In this document: positions 45,664 through 54,813 of the stretch, one piece after another | Numbering within the stretch: position 1 is the first letter of the stretch | Layout: each line of letters begins with the position of its first letter | Assembly: GCF_029223585.1 (NCBI RefSeq) | Contig: NZ_CP119423.1 | Location: 1,612,001 to 1,676,000, forward strand | Direction: 5' to 3' | DNA: 64,000 bases | Source: Photobacterium sp. DA100 | GTDB taxonomy: Bacteria; Pseudomonadota; Gammaproteobacteria; Enterobacterales; Vibrionaceae | The notes under the pieces: generated by a model | Told to the model about the DNA's origin: nothing | Seen by the model: only the letters and a program-made list of their open reading frames with translations | Databases searched by the model: none | Made by a program: the position numbers and the translations under genes

Positions 45664-46239
45664 ATGAGCGAAAAACATGTTGCCGTTCTATTGGCTGATG
45701 GCTTCGAAGATGCAGAAGCTGTCGTATTTATCGATATTATGCGTCGGCTTGATATCAAGGTTGACGTACTTTCCTGCATGGAGAGTACAGTACTGAACAC
45801 CTATTTTGGTACGCGCATCAGTGCCGATGACACGCTGAAAAACTGTGCAGCCAACACTTACGATGCTGTGATGATGCCAGGCGGTCCGCAGGGGACTGAT
45901 AATTTGTCGGCTAATCCAGCGGTTATCGAGTTTTTAAAACGCCATATTGCACAGGGTAAGTGGATATGTGCGTTGTGCTCGTCAGGCGCCAAGGTACTGG
46001 CTGCACACCACTTATTGCAGGGGCGGCACTATACCACCGGCGATAAATTGGCTGACAAGTTTAGCGATGGTGAGTTTCAGCTCGAGAAAGTCGTGGTTGC
46101 CGATAACTTCATCACAGGCAGGGGGCTTGGGGTGAGTTTTGAGTTCTCGTTTACTGTGGCCAAAATGCTGTTGGCTGATAACCGCGCTAAAGTAGACCAT
46201 CAGGCGAGCCATATCTATTTCGACCATTGGCCTTTGTGA
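45664..46239 (+). CDS. DJ-1/PfpI family protein
   Basis: A 191-residue DJ-1/PfpI protein with the nucleophile elbow ALCSSGAK (Cys105), early acidic residue in DGFEDAE and MPGGPQGT. The family covers chaperone, glyoxalase/deglycase-like and redox roles. A function in this pathway is not known; protection from reactive keto-sugars is an idea only. AAGGA precedes the ATG, and it is cotranscribed with kdgK. Confidence 0.85.
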   Translation: MSEKHVAVLLADGFEDAEAVVFIDIMRRLDIKVDVLSCMESTVLNTYFGTRISADDTLKNCAANTYDAVMMPGGPQGTDNLSANPAVIEFLKRHIAQGKWICALCSSGAKVLAAHHLLQGRHYTTGDKLADKFSDGEFQLEKVVVADNFITGRGLGVSFEFSFTVAKMLLADNRAKVDHQASHIYFDHWPL

Positions 46240-46282
46240 TAAATGCAAGGGCAGAGCTGAGGCGATGTAGATAAATACGAAT

Positions 46283-46310
46283 AAGGCCTAGCATATTTGC
46301 TAGGCCTTGT
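46283..46310. terminator. Bidirectional terminator between convergent genes
   Basis: Perfect eleven-base stem AAGGCCTAGCA / TGCTAGGCCTT with loop TATT. It separates the DJ-1 gene from the amidohydrolase gene and marks the right end of the glycosaminoglycan locus. Confidence 0.8.
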
Positions 46311-46330
46311 TTATATGAGGCTTTGTTCAA

Positions 46331-47509
46331 CTAGCTGGTAGCGATGTTGATAAAAATCTGCGCGCCAACCAGCGGGGCATGCTCATCAACATAGTACGGG
46401 TTGGAGTGAAGGTAGTTACAGATCCCTTGTCCTTTGTTGCCCGAACCCAAGAAGAAGAATGCACCGCGCTTCTCTTCCGTCGCATTGACCATGTAGCTGA
46501 AGTCTTCGCTACCGGTCATTGGCGAGCCGTTGATGTTCATCATTTCTGACGGCACGGCAGAGCCCGCAGCTTCAACCACGCGCTGGTAAGCCTCTGGGTG
46601 GTTGATAATGGCAGGGTAGCCACAGTAAGTCATAGTGGTATTGAACCCACGCAGCTTGCTTTGTGCCACTATCGACTCGAAACTGTTGCGCAGCACTTGG
46701 TCGGTTTCGCTGTCCATCGAGCGGATAGTACCACGGGCTTGAACATTGGCCGCTACCGCGTTGGGTACCGTACCACCATTGAACATGCCGCAGACAAAGA
46801 CCGCCGGTGAAAACGGGTTGGTCTGCTTGGCGACAATGTAGTCCATGTCTTCGACAATACGGGCGCCTTCACGGATCGCATCAAGCCCTTTGTGCGGGGT
46901 TGAGCCGTGGGCTGATTTGCCCTCGATGTCCAAAGTCCACGCGCTACCGTAAGAAGACATGATGCCGTTGTTGATGCTGACAAAGCCACACTCCTGTGCC
47001 GCGTCATTATGGAGGGCATAGACTTCACTTACGCCACTCATACAGCCAAGCTCAACCATCTTGTTCGCGCCGTCGACGCGCATGTCCTCTTCAGCCATTT
47101 GGAAGATGAATCGGACGTTGTGCTTTAGCTCATCTTTGTACGATGACAGGTATTTTGCCGCCGTCAGTGCCGTTGCCATATGGACATCATGGCCACAGTT
47201 ATGGGCTCTACCCGCATGCTGCGAGGTAAACTCGTCGTTGGTGAGATCATCCATTTCCAGTGCATCCATATCAGCACGGAAAGCGACCATCTTGAAAGAT
47301 TCGTCAACAATCAGATCAGCAATAAAACCGGTATAGCCGTCGTAAGTCGTGATGGCGTAGCCGCACTCATTCATGATTTTCTGACAGTAGGCCGACGTCT
47401 TATACTCTTCGCCAGACAGTTCAGGGATCTGATGCAAATCTTGGCGAGCCGTGATACTGAAAGCGGTGAGCTCAAGCAGTTTATTGTCAATATTAAAGCG
47501 AGACAGCAT
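46331..47509 (-). CDS. M20-family amidohydrolase/peptidase
   Basis: A 392-residue metallohydrolase of the M20 amidohydrolase group. It has LHQIPELSGEEYKT, FRADMDALEM, HNCGHDVHMA (zinc ligands), MAEED, KSAHGSTPHKG in the dimerisation domain and GSEDFSYM. It probably hydrolyses an N-acyl amino acid or small peptide-like amide. The start at 47509 overlaps the upstream stop (TAATG), implying coupling to the carrier genes; a longer frame to 47680 lies inside that gene and is rejected. Its substrate may be what the carrier imports. Confidence 0.9.
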   Translation of the reverse strand: MLSRFNIDNKLLELTAFSITARQDLHQIPELSGEEYKTSAYCQKIMNECGYAITTYDGYTGFIADLIVDESFKMVAFRADMDALEMDDLTNDEFTSQHAGRAHNCGHDVHMATALTAAKYLSSYKDELKHNVRFIFQMAEEDMRVDGANKMVELGCMSGVSEVYALHNDAAQECGFVSINNGIMSSYGSAWTLDIEGKSAHGSTPHKGLDAIREGARIVEDMDYIVAKQTNPFSPAVFVCGMFNGGTVPNAVAANVQARGTIRSMDSETDQVLRNSFESIVAQSKLRGFNTTMTYCGYPAIINHPEAYQRVVEAAGSAVPSEMMNINGSPMTGSEDFSYMVNATEEKRGAFFFLGSGNKGQGICNYLHSNPYYVDEHAPLVGAQIFINIATS

Positions 47510-47958
47510 TAGATAATCCCTTTCATCGAGAAGCCAAGTTGTGCAATCAAAGATGCGCCTAGGAAACAGCTGGTTGATACCACCAGGAACAGCACAATCA
47601 CTTTCCAAGACAGCTTTTTCAGCTCTTCCATCTTGCCGCCGACAGATAAACCTGCAAAGGCTAGCAACGGTACAGTACAAGACAGGAACTGTACTTTACC
47701 GATTGAATCGAGGAAAAAGGTTCTCACGGCCGTTTCAGGCAAACAAATCAAAATACCGATAATAGTCGCGTAGGCAAATGTCGGCAGTGGTGACTTGATG
47801 TAGCTTTTAGCCACCAGTGATAGGAACACCACAATCGACATCGCGATGAAGCTGTCCCACATGTTAAAGAAGCTGATACCCGTAGTCAGGGTTTGTGTGA
47901 ACATGGCAAGCAACAGTGCCAAGAACACAAACTTCATATCATTAAGCACCGACTGCAT
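47510..47958 (-). CDS. Membrane carrier subunit, small (149 aa)
   Basis: A 149-residue protein with about four hydrophobic segments. It is tightly coupled to the 277-residue membrane protein upstream (17-base overlap) and to the M20 gene downstream (TAATG overlap). A strong AGAGGTG site supports the start at 47958. I read it as the second half of a two-part carrier. No independent family name is certain. The stop codon occupies 47509-47511 and shares its last base with the next ATG. Confidence 0.7.
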
Positions 47959-48775
47959 TGCGCACCTCTTTTTTCTGGCAAATTTTGTAGACGAATTCTG
48001 CGAGTGGAATACCGATGAACGTCAGCGATAGTGCACCTAGAACAGATGAAAGCAGGTTAGAAGCGGCAGCAATACTCAGAGCTTGCTGGGCCATTTCCGG
48101 GGTTAGGTTGCTGACCAAGGCACCAGAGGCAGCACTTAGCATCGAGCCACTACCTACACCGGTACCGGCAGCCAGTGCCAGTGGGTGAATGCCTGTTAGC
48201 GGACCAACACTTCCTAGTACACTGAACCAAAGGGTACCGATCACCGAACCACACAGGTAAATCGCCAAAACACCGATGTACTCTTTGGTTCCGGTACCGT
48301 ATTTGCCCTGGATAACGGCGATGGAAGGCTCACGGCTGATAGAGGAACAGGCACCGATTGACTCTCGACCCATACCAAACTTAACGGCTAGCGGAATCGC
48401 GACCAGAATTGGCAATAGGTTACCGAGTTCCTGGAAGATCAGCGGGATACCGGCATCAAGAATAATGTCGATGTTGGGAATGATCATACCTGCGTACTGA
48501 GTACCCAGTACAAGCAAGCAGAAACCGACCATTTTCGAGGAGAAAGACTCTTCTTGTTCAGTGAAAATCTTACCCCATGCACTGATCTTATTACGTACTG
48601 GATTTAAAGAAATGATCATCCCGATCGTTACTGCAAACAGCATTGGCAGGATGGCAATATTTATTTCCCCGAACGAAATGTTTTTTGTCCCAATAACAAC
48701 TTGCGCAATGAATATGACGGCCATTGCGATAATAGTTGATATTGCAACTATTTTTATAGGCGAGCGATTACTCAT
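47942..48775 (-). CDS. DUF3100-type membrane protein
   Basis: A 277-residue integral membrane protein with about eight hydrophobic segments and conserved loops (GMGRESIGACSSISREPSIAV, GTGVGSGSMLSAASGAL). I recognise these from DUF3100 proteins, which are commonly next to M20 amidohydrolases. It is likely a transporter for the amidohydrolase substrate (inference). First gene of a three-gene minus-strand operon. Confidence 0.75.
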   Translation of the reverse strand: MSNRSPIKIVAISTIIAMAVIFIAQVVIGTKNISFGEINIAILPMLFAVTIGMIISLNPVRNKISAWGKIFTEQEESFSSKMVGFCLLVLGTQYAGMIIPNIDIILDAGIPLIFQELGNLLPILVAIPLAVKFGMGRESIGACSSISREPSIAVIQGKYGTGTKEYIGVLAIYLCGSVIGTLWFSVLGSVGPLTGIHPLALAAGTGVGSGSMLSAASGALVSNLTPEMAQQALSIAAASNLLSSVLGALSLTFIGIPLAEFVYKICQKKEVRNAVGA

Positions 48776-49345
48776 AGGTGTCTACCTGGTTAGTTATTTT
48801 TCGGGTGGAGATATTAATGATGGCTAAAATATAAAATGTGAGGTGAATCGACTTTGTTGAGAATCAAAAGTTATTACATATTTACTTTTTTCGCACTTAA
48901 ACCAACTGGTAACAATAACGCCAACAACGCCAAACATATGAGGTGAAATAATTTTCTGTTTAACCAAATGGCAACACAAGCCGTGCGTTTTTTCCCTATG
49001 GAGACATTTGTGCAAAGCTGTTTTAACCGATTCATATCTTTTGTCTTTACCTTTTTGGAACGTGTAAGGCTTTGCTTTCAATTAATATTGTAAACTTTAT
49101 TTGAAATGATGAGTCAAGATGAATGCTGGAAGACCGGCGTCTGAATACGTGGTCTCCAAAGAGATTAAAATGTTGATAATTTATGAGTAATACTGATTAA
49201 ATGAATAACATTTTGAAATTTTAAGGCGAGAAGTATTAAATGGCTGGGAAAGTGCTGATTATGATGTTGGTCTTGCTAACTGTCACAACAAATAACAGAA
49301 ACCACTAAAAATAATAATATTAATAACCACGAGTGATGATATTTA
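48776..49345. other. AT-rich intergenic region without a credible gene
   Basis: A 570-base gap that must hold the promoter of the DUF3100 operon near 48800. A frame at 48824-49081 on the minus strand has no ribosome site and an unnatural composition. No RNA gene or strong hairpin is seen. Confidence 0.35.
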
Positions 49346-50089
49346 TCAGCGTGAAGACCATCTAGCCTCGATGAGCTTTGCGACTGCTTGTCCCCAGTAT
49401 TGATAAATGACGGGGCCGGGATGGAAGCCGTCACTAGCCATATGACTGGGCTCCAGCTCTCCTTCTAGGTTGACGATCTCGCAATCGGGCTGTGTCGATA
49501 CCCAGTGGTGTAGTTGTTTATTAAAGCTTTTCGCTTTACTTCCCAAATACCACCGGAGTGGATGGGGCAGTGCGGGGAATCGCCCCATAGGTGGAATTTG
49601 GGTCAGAATGATGTGTGGGCAGGAAAATTGATGCCGCAAGGTATGGGTGAGCATCTGTTGCTGTTTGATCCATTGTGCCGCGCTGGTCGGTTTGGTGACA
49701 TCATTTACGCCTGCCGAGACAACAACAACATCATACATCTGCTTGGGATGTAATCGGGCAGACTGGATGACTTGTTTAGTCGTAAAGCCTGTTTTGGCAA
49801 TAAGTTGCCATTCAACTTGGAAAAAGGGGCGCAGGGCCGAAATAAGCTGGCCAGAGAGTGCCTGGGACTGGTGTTTGGCACCGACGCCTGCCGCGGCTGA
49901 ATCGCCGATCAGAAGGATCCTGAGTTTTTGTTTGTTTTGAACAGTACGTCCTCGGTTTCGTTCTGCTTGGGCCGAATGCCCTTGGCGAGGGCCTTCGGCC
50001 TCTCTAAGGCACGGAATAGACTTGCGGACATACTTTCCTTGAGCCCAAAAAATGGGAGCCATAACAAGCAGAACAAATTGATGCAGCAT
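49346..50089 (-). CDS. SGNH/GDSL hydrolase
   Basis: A 247-residue protein with a short hydrophobic N-terminus (signal or anchor), a basic linker, then an SGNH domain from about residue 55. Block I is IGDSAAAG (Ser), block III GVND, and block V SDGFHP (Asp, His), with a Gly in TGFTTKQ for block II. It is an esterase or lipase of unknown substrate in the cell envelope. Stand-alone gene; the GAGAG before ATG is a modest ribosome site. Confidence 0.87.
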   Translation of the reverse strand: MLHQFVLLVMAPIFWAQGKYVRKSIPCLREAEGPRQGHSAQAERNRGRTVQNKQKLRILLIGDSAAAGVGAKHQSQALSGQLISALRPFFQVEWQLIAKTGFTTKQVIQSARLHPKQMYDVVVVSAGVNDVTKPTSAAQWIKQQQMLTHTLRHQFSCPHIILTQIPPMGRFPALPHPLRWYLGSKAKSFNKQLHHWVSTQPDCEIVNLEGELEPSHMASDGFHPGPVIYQYWGQAVAKLIEARWSSR

Positions 50090-50182
50090 TGAACACTCTC
50101 TGTGACTTTTACCAATACTAAATGAATAATATTAGAACCATTTTTTCATTGCTGCTGGGAATGATAATAGGGAAATAGCAGT

Positions 50183-51115
50183 TTAAAACTGCACCGCCTT
50201 TCTTATCATTTCCCTGCCTTCGGTTTCAACGTAGCTGAGGAAAACCTGGGCAATGGGAGAGAGGCTCTCCGCTTTGGTCCAGGAAAATGACCACTTTGAC
50301 TGAATGGGCAAACCTTCCACATTGACCTTTTTCACGCCGTAAATTTCACCAAAGGCGAGTGTATGGGCCGATAGGATCGCAACACCAAGCCGTGACAAGA
50401 CGGAGTGAATAATGGCTTCATTGCTGGCGATGGTCATCTTAATATTTGGCGTATGTTGCTGCTGTTTGAAAAAGTCTTCAATGGCATAACGGGTGCCCGA
50501 GCCTTGTTCTCGGATAAGAAAGTCTTGCTGGCAGAACTCTTCCAATGACACGCTGTTCCTGTTGGCAAGAGGGTGGTTGGCTTCGGCTATCGCAACCAGA
50601 TCATTGGACATAAACTCAATCACGTCGAGATCGAGCCCTTCTGGCAGATGGCTGAATACATAAAAATCGTCCATCCCTTGCTCCAGGCGCTCAATTATCT
50701 GTTGCCTGTTGGCGATCGTAAATTGGATATCGATACCCGGGTAGTGCTCGCAGAACGGCCCGAGTAGATGCGGGATGAAGTATTTTGCGGTCGTGACACA
50801 GGCCAGCCGAAGGGTGCCTGATTTTAACCCTCTGAGGCTTGAAAGCTGCATGTCTAGCTCTTCGCAGTTTTGCAGGATTTTCTTGGCCGTTGCGATCGTG
50901 GCGAGACCGGCATCGGTAAACTTCAGTTTTCTGCCGACTTGTTGATAGAGCGGTAAACCGATAGCTTCTGTTAGTTTTTTCAACTGCATGGAGACAGTCG
51001 GCTGAGTCAAAAACAAGGTTTCGGATGCCGATTTAATACTTCCTTGTTCATGAACAGCCAGCAATATTTCCAGCTGGCGGAATGTGCCGATATGGGCGTG
51101 CAACCGAGATGCCAT
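50183..51115 (-). CDS. LysR-family regulator, CbbR-like
   Basis: A 310-residue LysR protein: N-terminal helix-turn-helix (about 8-67, FRQLEILLAVHEQGSIKSAS, LTQPTVSMQLKKL) and a substrate-binding domain with IREQGSGTRYAIEDFF, the pattern of CbbR/CysB-type members. It is divergent from the small membrane protein and SbtA-like carrier genes, so it probably controls them. In related organisms such regulators respond to carbon status. Confidence 0.9.
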   Translation of the reverse strand: MASRLHAHIGTFRQLEILLAVHEQGSIKSASETLFLTQPTVSMQLKKLTEAIGLPLYQQVGRKLKFTDAGLATIATAKKILQNCEELDMQLSSLRGLKSGTLRLACVTTAKYFIPHLLGPFCEHYPGIDIQFTIANRQQIIERLEQGMDDFYVFSHLPEGLDLDVIEFMSNDLVAIAEANHPLANRNSVSLEEFCQQDFLIREQGSGTRYAIEDFFKQQQHTPNIKMTIASNEAIIHSVLSRLGVAILSAHTLAFGEIYGVKKVNVEGLPIQSKWSFSWTKAESLSPIAQVFLSYVETEGREMIRKAVQF

Positions 51116-51135
51116 CGTTTGCTCCTTTGTATAGA

Positions 51136-51178
51136 CTTTTATCTAATCATGATATAGCTATTATCTATTTTTATCTAT
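51136..51178. promoter_or_regulatory. Three TTATCTA repeats in the LysR-carrier divergent promoter
   Basis: TTTATCTA or ATTATCTA occurs at about 51138, 51160 and 51170, the last two only a few bases apart. This is a plausible LysR operator placed between the regulator and carrier genes. Confidence 0.45.
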
Positions 51179-51222
51179 GGGATGACGGCGGTAAGATTTT
51201 CATCAGTTCGATGGAGGTCACT

Positions 51223-51465
51223 ATGAATGTAAGAAGCTTATTTTTGCCAGCATCAACCAGCCTGATGCTGGTTTTGTTTTACGGCTTGAGTGTGGAGATC
51301 GGCCATAGCTTGCTAGGTTTTGTTGTCTTGGCTGTTAGCTTGGTCGGCTTGATATTGGTCAATGTTGCGAGTGCGAATGCCGAAAAGGCAAAAGACGCCT
51401 CGAAATCAATACCGTTGCGCAAGGCGAATCCGGTTCATGCCATTCAGATTGCAGGAGAACAGTGA
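51223..51465 (+). CDS. Small two-helix membrane protein upstream of SbtA-like carrier
   Basis: An 80-residue protein with two hydrophobic segments (about 4-24 and 28-48) and a polar tail. The start at 51223 follows GGAGGT by five bases; the frame extends upstream to 51082 without support. It ends four bases before the carrier gene, so it may be a partner or regulator of the carrier. No family is recognised. Confidence 0.7.
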   Translation: MNVRSLFLPASTSLMLVLFYGLSVEIGHSLLGFVVLAVSLVGLILVNVASANAEKAKDASKSIPLRKANPVHAIQIAGEQ

Positions 51466-51468
51466 TCC

Positions 51469-52395
51469 ATGGACGCCGTCGTTGCCTTTTTTATTCTGGG
51501 AATCGTATGTCAGCTGCTGGGTGCCAAGGTTTCATTCCCCGAAAATGTCTATAAAACCCTGAGCCTGTTCTTGATGATTGCTATTGGCCTTAAGGGGGGC
51601 TTGGCGCTACAGCAACATATCGACTCCGATCTTATTGCCCTGTCTTTGGCCGTGGTTGCATTTGGCTTGTTGCTGCCGCTTATTGCTTACCCGCTGCTCA
51701 GGTATTTTGGCCAGCTGGATAGAATCAATGCCGGAGCCGTTGCCGCCCATTATGGTTCGGTCAGTGTAGCGACCTATGCGGTGGCCGTTGCTTTGCTCGA
51801 GGCCAACAACATTAGCTATGAGGCCTATTTCCCGCTGTTTGTTGTATTGCTCGAAATGCCTGCGATTCTGGTTGGTTTGGTATTGGCTAAGGGCAGTTTG
51901 AAGCTGATCAATGCTGACTTTATCAAAAAAGAGCTGGTGGCCAATCAGAGTATTTTGCTGATGGTCGGAAGTTTACTGATTGGCTATTTTGGTGGCCAAA
52001 GTGTTGAAAAGCTAGCACCGTTTTTCATTGAGTTGTTTTCCGGTGTATTGGCCCTGTTCTTGCTGAAAATGGGGTTAGTGGCGGGTGAACAGCTGGCGGC
52101 CCTGAAAAAGAACAGCTTGTTCTTGGTGAGTTTTGGTATGTTAATGCCGATGGTTGGCGGTATCTGCGGAACAAGCCTTGGCGTCTTGCTCGGGTTCAGT
52201 GCAGGGGGAATTTCGCTGATGGCTATTCTCGGTGCCAGCGCCTCATATATTGCAGTGCCTGCAGCCATGAAACAAAGCTTGCCAGAAGCCAATGCCGGTA
52301 TGTCGATCACTGCGTCATTGGGGATTACTTTCCCATTCAATGTATTACTCGGCGTGCCATTTTTTATCGCACTGGGACAATATATCGCGGCGTAG
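51469..52395 (+). CDS. SbtA-type sodium-dependent bicarbonate transporter homologue
   Basis: A 308-residue integral membrane protein with about ten hydrophobic segments in two repeats. It has family signatures AAHYGSVSVATYAVAVALLE and GASASYIAVPAAMKQSLPEANAG, matching the SbtA/DUF897 family. Cyanobacterial SbtA imports bicarbonate with sodium; heterotrophic homologues are less studied. The small membrane protein directly upstream and a CbbR-like regulator form the same module. Confidence 0.87.
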   Translation: MDAVVAFFILGIVCQLLGAKVSFPENVYKTLSLFLMIAIGLKGGLALQQHIDSDLIALSLAVVAFGLLLPLIAYPLLRYFGQLDRINAGAVAAHYGSVSVATYAVAVALLEANNISYEAYFPLFVVLLEMPAILVGLVLAKGSLKLINADFIKKELVANQSILLMVGSLLIGYFGGQSVEKLAPFFIELFSGVLALFLLKMGLVAGEQLAALKKNSLFLVSFGMLMPMVGGICGTSLGVLLGFSAGGISLMAILGASASYIAVPAAMKQSLPEANAGMSITASLGITFPFNVLLGVPFFIALGQYIAA

Positions 52396-52422
52396 AGAAA
52401 GATTGAGTCCTTTGGGTAATAT

Positions 52423-52450
52423 AGGCTCCAAAACCGGAGCCTTTATAGTT
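52423..52450. terminator. Terminator between convergent carrier and recX-like genes
   Basis: AGGCTCC / GGAGCCT stem with a six-base loop and T-rich sequence (CTTTATAGTTTTT) on the plus side; it may serve both directions. Confidence 0.65.
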
Positions 52451-52462
52451 TTTAATCTGCTG

Positions 52463-53371
52463 TTAGATATCATCCAAATGATGGTCAAGGGCGTAATTGG
52501 CGTCAGCAAAACTAAAGCCCTTGCGAACCAAGAAAGCGGTCGCTTTTTTCTTCTCGGCAAAGTCCGTGATAGGGGCCTTGAATTTCTTGTTGAGCATTGC
52601 CAGCGCTTTGTGCTGATCTTCACTCTGCTGTTGCTCACAATCTTCATTGGCTAGCACCTGGTCAATAGCGTCTTGGCTGATCCCTTCGCCGCGTAACTTT
52701 TGAATAAGGCCGGTGCGGCCCATTTTTTTACTGTGCTTGGTGATCAATCGCTCGGCAAGTTGCAATTCGTGCTCCAAGTCGAGCGATTGTGCCATGATGG
52801 TCTGTATTTTTGCCTGGCTAATGCCCTCTTGCCGCAGGCGAAGACCAATATCATTGGCGCTTTTTTTACCGGCATACTTGTTGATGGTGCGGGTGATCAA
52901 TACCTCTTGTTCAGACTCATCGATGGTCTGCAGGGCATTGTCGATATCGGCCTGGCTCACACCTTGAAGCTTGAGTTTTTGCGCCAGTACCGCAGGGCCG
53001 TAGGAGCGACAGCGCGAATTGACGTAGGTTTCAGCGTAGCGTCTATCCGAAAGGTAGCCGAGCTCTAGCAAGCGGTTGATGACCTGGTTGACCCATTCGG
53101 TATTGGTCGTTTTTCTCGTCAGCTTTTCTCGCAGCTTCATGACGGAATAGCCACGTTGGTTGAGCCACCAAATGGCATACTCATAGACATCTTCAACCTT
53201 TTGGGCGGGTTTGGGGCCAGCTTTCTTTTGACCGCACCTTTCGGTGTTTTGTTGTTTTTTAGTGTAAGAATACCTTTTACCAGCAGACTGCTTTTCTTCG
53301 CTTGACTCTTCTTGAGAGGCCAAGAGCTGATGAGGGTGAGTATTATTATGGTTAGGCTGATCTGAGGGCAT
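52463..53371 (-). CDS. Long RecX-family protein
   Basis: A 302-residue RecX protein. After a polar 60-residue N-terminus, RecX three-helix repeats run from about 65 to 300 (YAIWWLNQRGYSVMKLREKL, LGYLSDRRYAETYV, VLAQKLKLQGVSQADIDNAL, DIGLRLRQEGISQAKI, GLIQKLRGEGISQDAI). RecX binds RecA filaments and limits recombination. Usual RecX is about 150 residues and sits next to recA; this one is twice as long and not beside recA, so it is probably a second, diverged member. The ribosome site is weak. Confidence 0.82.
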   Translation of the reverse strand: MPSDQPNHNNTHPHQLLASQEESSEEKQSAGKRYSYTKKQQNTERCGQKKAGPKPAQKVEDVYEYAIWWLNQRGYSVMKLREKLTRKTTNTEWVNQVINRLLELGYLSDRRYAETYVNSRCRSYGPAVLAQKLKLQGVSQADIDNALQTIDESEQEVLITRTINKYAGKKSANDIGLRLRQEGISQAKIQTIMAQSLDLEHELQLAERLITKHSKKMGRTGLIQKLRGEGISQDAIDQVLANEDCEQQQSEDQHKALAMLNKKFKAPITDFAEKKKATAFLVRKGFSFADANYALDHHLDDI

Positions 53372-53498
53372 GTTTTTCGCTAGTCGTTTTTATGAGTGCC
53401 GGGTGCTGAGAAGGGTTATAACAAACCGGGTGATGAGAATGCAAGGTATTGCAGCGTGCCACAATCGAAGAATATTAAGGTTGAAGATCACCTGAATC

Positions 53499-53524
53499 GC
53501 GGCATGTCACCACAGCCATGCCGC
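53499..53524. terminator. Hairpin in the gap between the oxidoreductase and recX-like genes
   Basis: GCGGCATG / CATGCCGC with a ten-base loop and AATTTT on the plus side. On the minus strand it lies just past the oxidoreductase stop but lacks a T run in that direction. Confidence 0.4.
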
Positions 53525-53544
53525 AATTTTGGTTAACTGTCTAG

Positions 53545-54813
53545 TTAAGCACGACGTTTTCTGAAGGCGTATATTCCCGCACTTGCCAAGGTTTTAAATA
53601 CCACTCCCCATGCATTTAATTTTGGTTTGGGGTCGAGACCTTTAGCCATACGCCACATCTGCTGCTCATACCAAGTAATACTCAACATCCCTAAACGGTC
53701 CATTGCTTTGCTGCCCGTTGTGGGGGTGGCCAATGGCATGCTGTATTGGGCATTAGCAATCAGCTTATTGGGGAACTCGGCATCGATAGCAGTGGTTCGT
53801 GCTAAACCAATAAAGTCAGTTGCACCGCTCTCGAGTGCCTCATTCATTGCCGGCGCGCTGCGGAATCCACCGGTTACAACGAGTGGGACATCCACCATCT
53901 CTCGCACCTTCTCCATATAATCAAGGAAATAGGCTTCTCTCTGAATGGTGCTTTCCTTGGCCTTTTTGCCACTCATCATAGAAGGGCTTTCATAGGTTCC
54001 ACCGGAAATCTCGATCAAATCTATCCCGGCCTCAGCCAAACTCTGGACTACCTGCATGGAGTCTTCTTCAGTAAAACCGCCTTTCATAAAGTCGGCGCTG
54101 TTGAGCTTGATGCCGATAGGGAAGTGATCTCCAACTTGTTCACGGATGGCATGATATACCGACAGGACAAAGCGCATGCGATTCTCAAGGGTACCGCCCC
54201 ATTGGTCATCACGTTGATTGTGCCTTGGTGAAAGGAACTGGCTAACCAAATAACCATGTGCGCCGTGAATTTGTACCCCGGTAAAGCCTGTTTCTTTTGC
54301 TAGTTTTGCGCTGGTGGCAAATTTAGCGATGATAGTGAGGATTTCTTCTTCAGTCAGCGCTTTTGGTGTGTTGAAGCCTTTCTCTAACCCTCTAGACAAA
54401 GGTATTGCTGACGGTGCGACTGGCTCTTTGGTCAGAAAATTAGGAATTTGCTTACCAGGGTGATTGAGTTGTGGCCAAATATGAGAGCCGTTCTGCTTTC
54501 CGGCCTCGGCCCACTTTCTGAAAACGGTGAGATCACTCTTATCGTCAAGCACGACATTTTTTGGCTCACCCAATGCATTACGGTCAATCATGATGTTCCT
54601 AGTCATTGCCAAACCGATACCACCCTCTGCCCAACGTCGATAAAGCGTGACCAAACCTTGCTTGGGGTTGTGTTGTGCGTCACCAAGCTGCTCACTCATG
54701 GCTGACTTGAACAAGCGGTTTTTTATGGTAGTCCCTTTGGCGAGTGTAAATGGGCGATTGAGCAATGGCTGGTTAGTTGCTTCCGTGCTTTGTTGTAGTT
54801 CTGCTTGCACCAT
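53545..54813 (-). CDS. Old Yellow Enzyme family NADH:flavin oxidoreductase
   Basis: A 422-residue TIM-barrel flavoprotein of the OYE family. It has IKNRLFKSAMSE near the start, WPQLNHPGKQ, VQIHGAHGYLVSQFLSP (substrate-binding His-Ala-His region), NQRDDQWGGTLENRMRF, ISGGTYE and VTGGFRS near the C-terminal FMN phosphate site. It reduces activated C=C bonds with NAD(P)H. The physiological substrate is not evident. Single gene; cytoplasmic. Confidence 0.92.
   Translation of the reverse strand: MVQAELQQSTEATNQPLLNRPFTLAKGTTIKNRLFKSAMSEQLGDAQHNPKQGLVTLYRRWAEGGIGLAMTRNIMIDRNALGEPKNVVLDDKSDLTVFRKWAEAGKQNGSHIWPQLNHPGKQIPNFLTKEPVAPSAIPLSRGLEKGFNTPKALTEEEILTIIAKFATSAKLAKETGFTGVQIHGAHGYLVSQFLSPRHNQRDDQWGGTLENRMRFVLSVYHAIREQVGDHFPIGIKLNSADFMKGGFTEEDSMQVVQSLAEAGIDLIEISGGTYESPSMMSGKKAKESTIQREAYFLDYMEKVREMVDVPLVVTGGFRSAPAMNEALESGATDFIGLARTTAIDAEFPNKLIANAQYSMPLATPTTGSKAMDRLGMLSITWYEQQMWRMAKGLDPKPKLNAWGVVFKTLASAGIYAFRKRRA

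Noticed and set aside
47510..47680. 57-codon N-terminal extension of the M20 amidohydrolase
   Set aside because: It lies entirely inside the upstream membrane-protein gene; ATG at 47509 with TAATG coupling is the natural start.
48824..49081. Minus-strand 85-codon frame upstream of the DUF3100 operon
   Set aside because: No ribosome site, composition rich in rare residue runs, and it occupies the likely promoter of the operon.
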